Source of the DNA: JAEUNJ01 sp052035955
GTDB lineage: Bacteria; Pseudomonadota; Gammaproteobacteria; Burkholderiales; Rhodocyclaceae
DNA: 13,544 nucleotides
Reading direction: 5' to 3'
NCBI GenBank assembly: GCA_052035955.1
Contig: JBPOHD010000046.1
Coordinates: forward strand, 1 to 13,544
The notes below the pieces were generated by a model, which saw only the letters and a program-made list of their open reading frames with translations, made no database searches and was not told the DNA's origin. Both the position numbers and the translations under genes were made by a program. Below, piece after piece: positions 13,538 to 13,544 of the stretch (the stretch's first letter is position 1; the number at the start of each line of letters is the position of its first letter).

Positions 13538-13544
13538 GAAGGGG
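13530..13544 (+). CDS. Start of an unidentified gene, possibly an IS transposase (cut by the window edge)
   Basis: Only five codons (MHAKG) are visible, so the protein cannot be identified. The start is credible: AAGGAGG lies about 6 bases upstream of the ATG. The base composition turns AT-richer from about 13420, unlike the chromosomal genes. The self-complementary leader and the neighbouring transposase debris suggest an insertion sequence, but this is inference. The interval 13403-13470 shows no gene. Confidence 0.45.

Overview
The window is very GC-rich and strongly biased to G/C at third codon positions. Gene content and order point to a denitrifying betaproteobacterium, probably of the Rhodocyclales type. 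The lineage is inferred from heme d1 genes next to a ribF-ileS-lspA-fkpB-ispH cluster and a divergent queG/tsaE-amiC arrangement; no database search was possible.

Layout. (1) Bases 1-2785, plus strand: the end of a heme d1 (nir) operon, with nirJ (radical SAM) followed by nirN (periplasmic cytochrome c/d1 dihydro-heme d1 dehydrogenase). (2) Bases 2911-8997, minus strand: a tight housekeeping operon, in transcription order ribF, a GxxExxY-family gene, ileS, lspA, fkpB, ispH. It converges on nirN. (3) Bases 9038-10776, minus strand: tsaE followed by amiC, the amidase carrying a twin-arginine signal. (4) Bases 10965-13105, plus strand: queG, truC and a small putative exported protein, divergent from tsaE. 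(5) Bases 13065-13544: mobile debris, comprising an N-terminal fragment of a REP-associated tyrosine transposase (RAYT), its GGGTCAGAGTC-type flanking hairpin, and the first codons of a gene starting at 13530 whose leader can fold over its own ribosome binding site.

The most interesting structure is a compact element of about 486 bp (7599-8084). It has 19-bp perfect inverted repeats made of a reiterated CGCAAAG module and encloses the GxxExxY (PDDEXK-like) gene. It sits between the essential genes ribF and ileS. Its right end encodes the last 13 residues and stop codon of ribF, its left end abuts the ileS ribosome binding site, and its gene starts at a TTG overlapping the ribF stop. A degenerate copy of the same repeat seems to lie in the signal-peptide codons of nirN. 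A second, gene-less inverted repeat with the same design but a CACCAAG module fills the tsaE-queG gap. A sharply AT-shifted, rare-codon patch inside tsaE also stands out.
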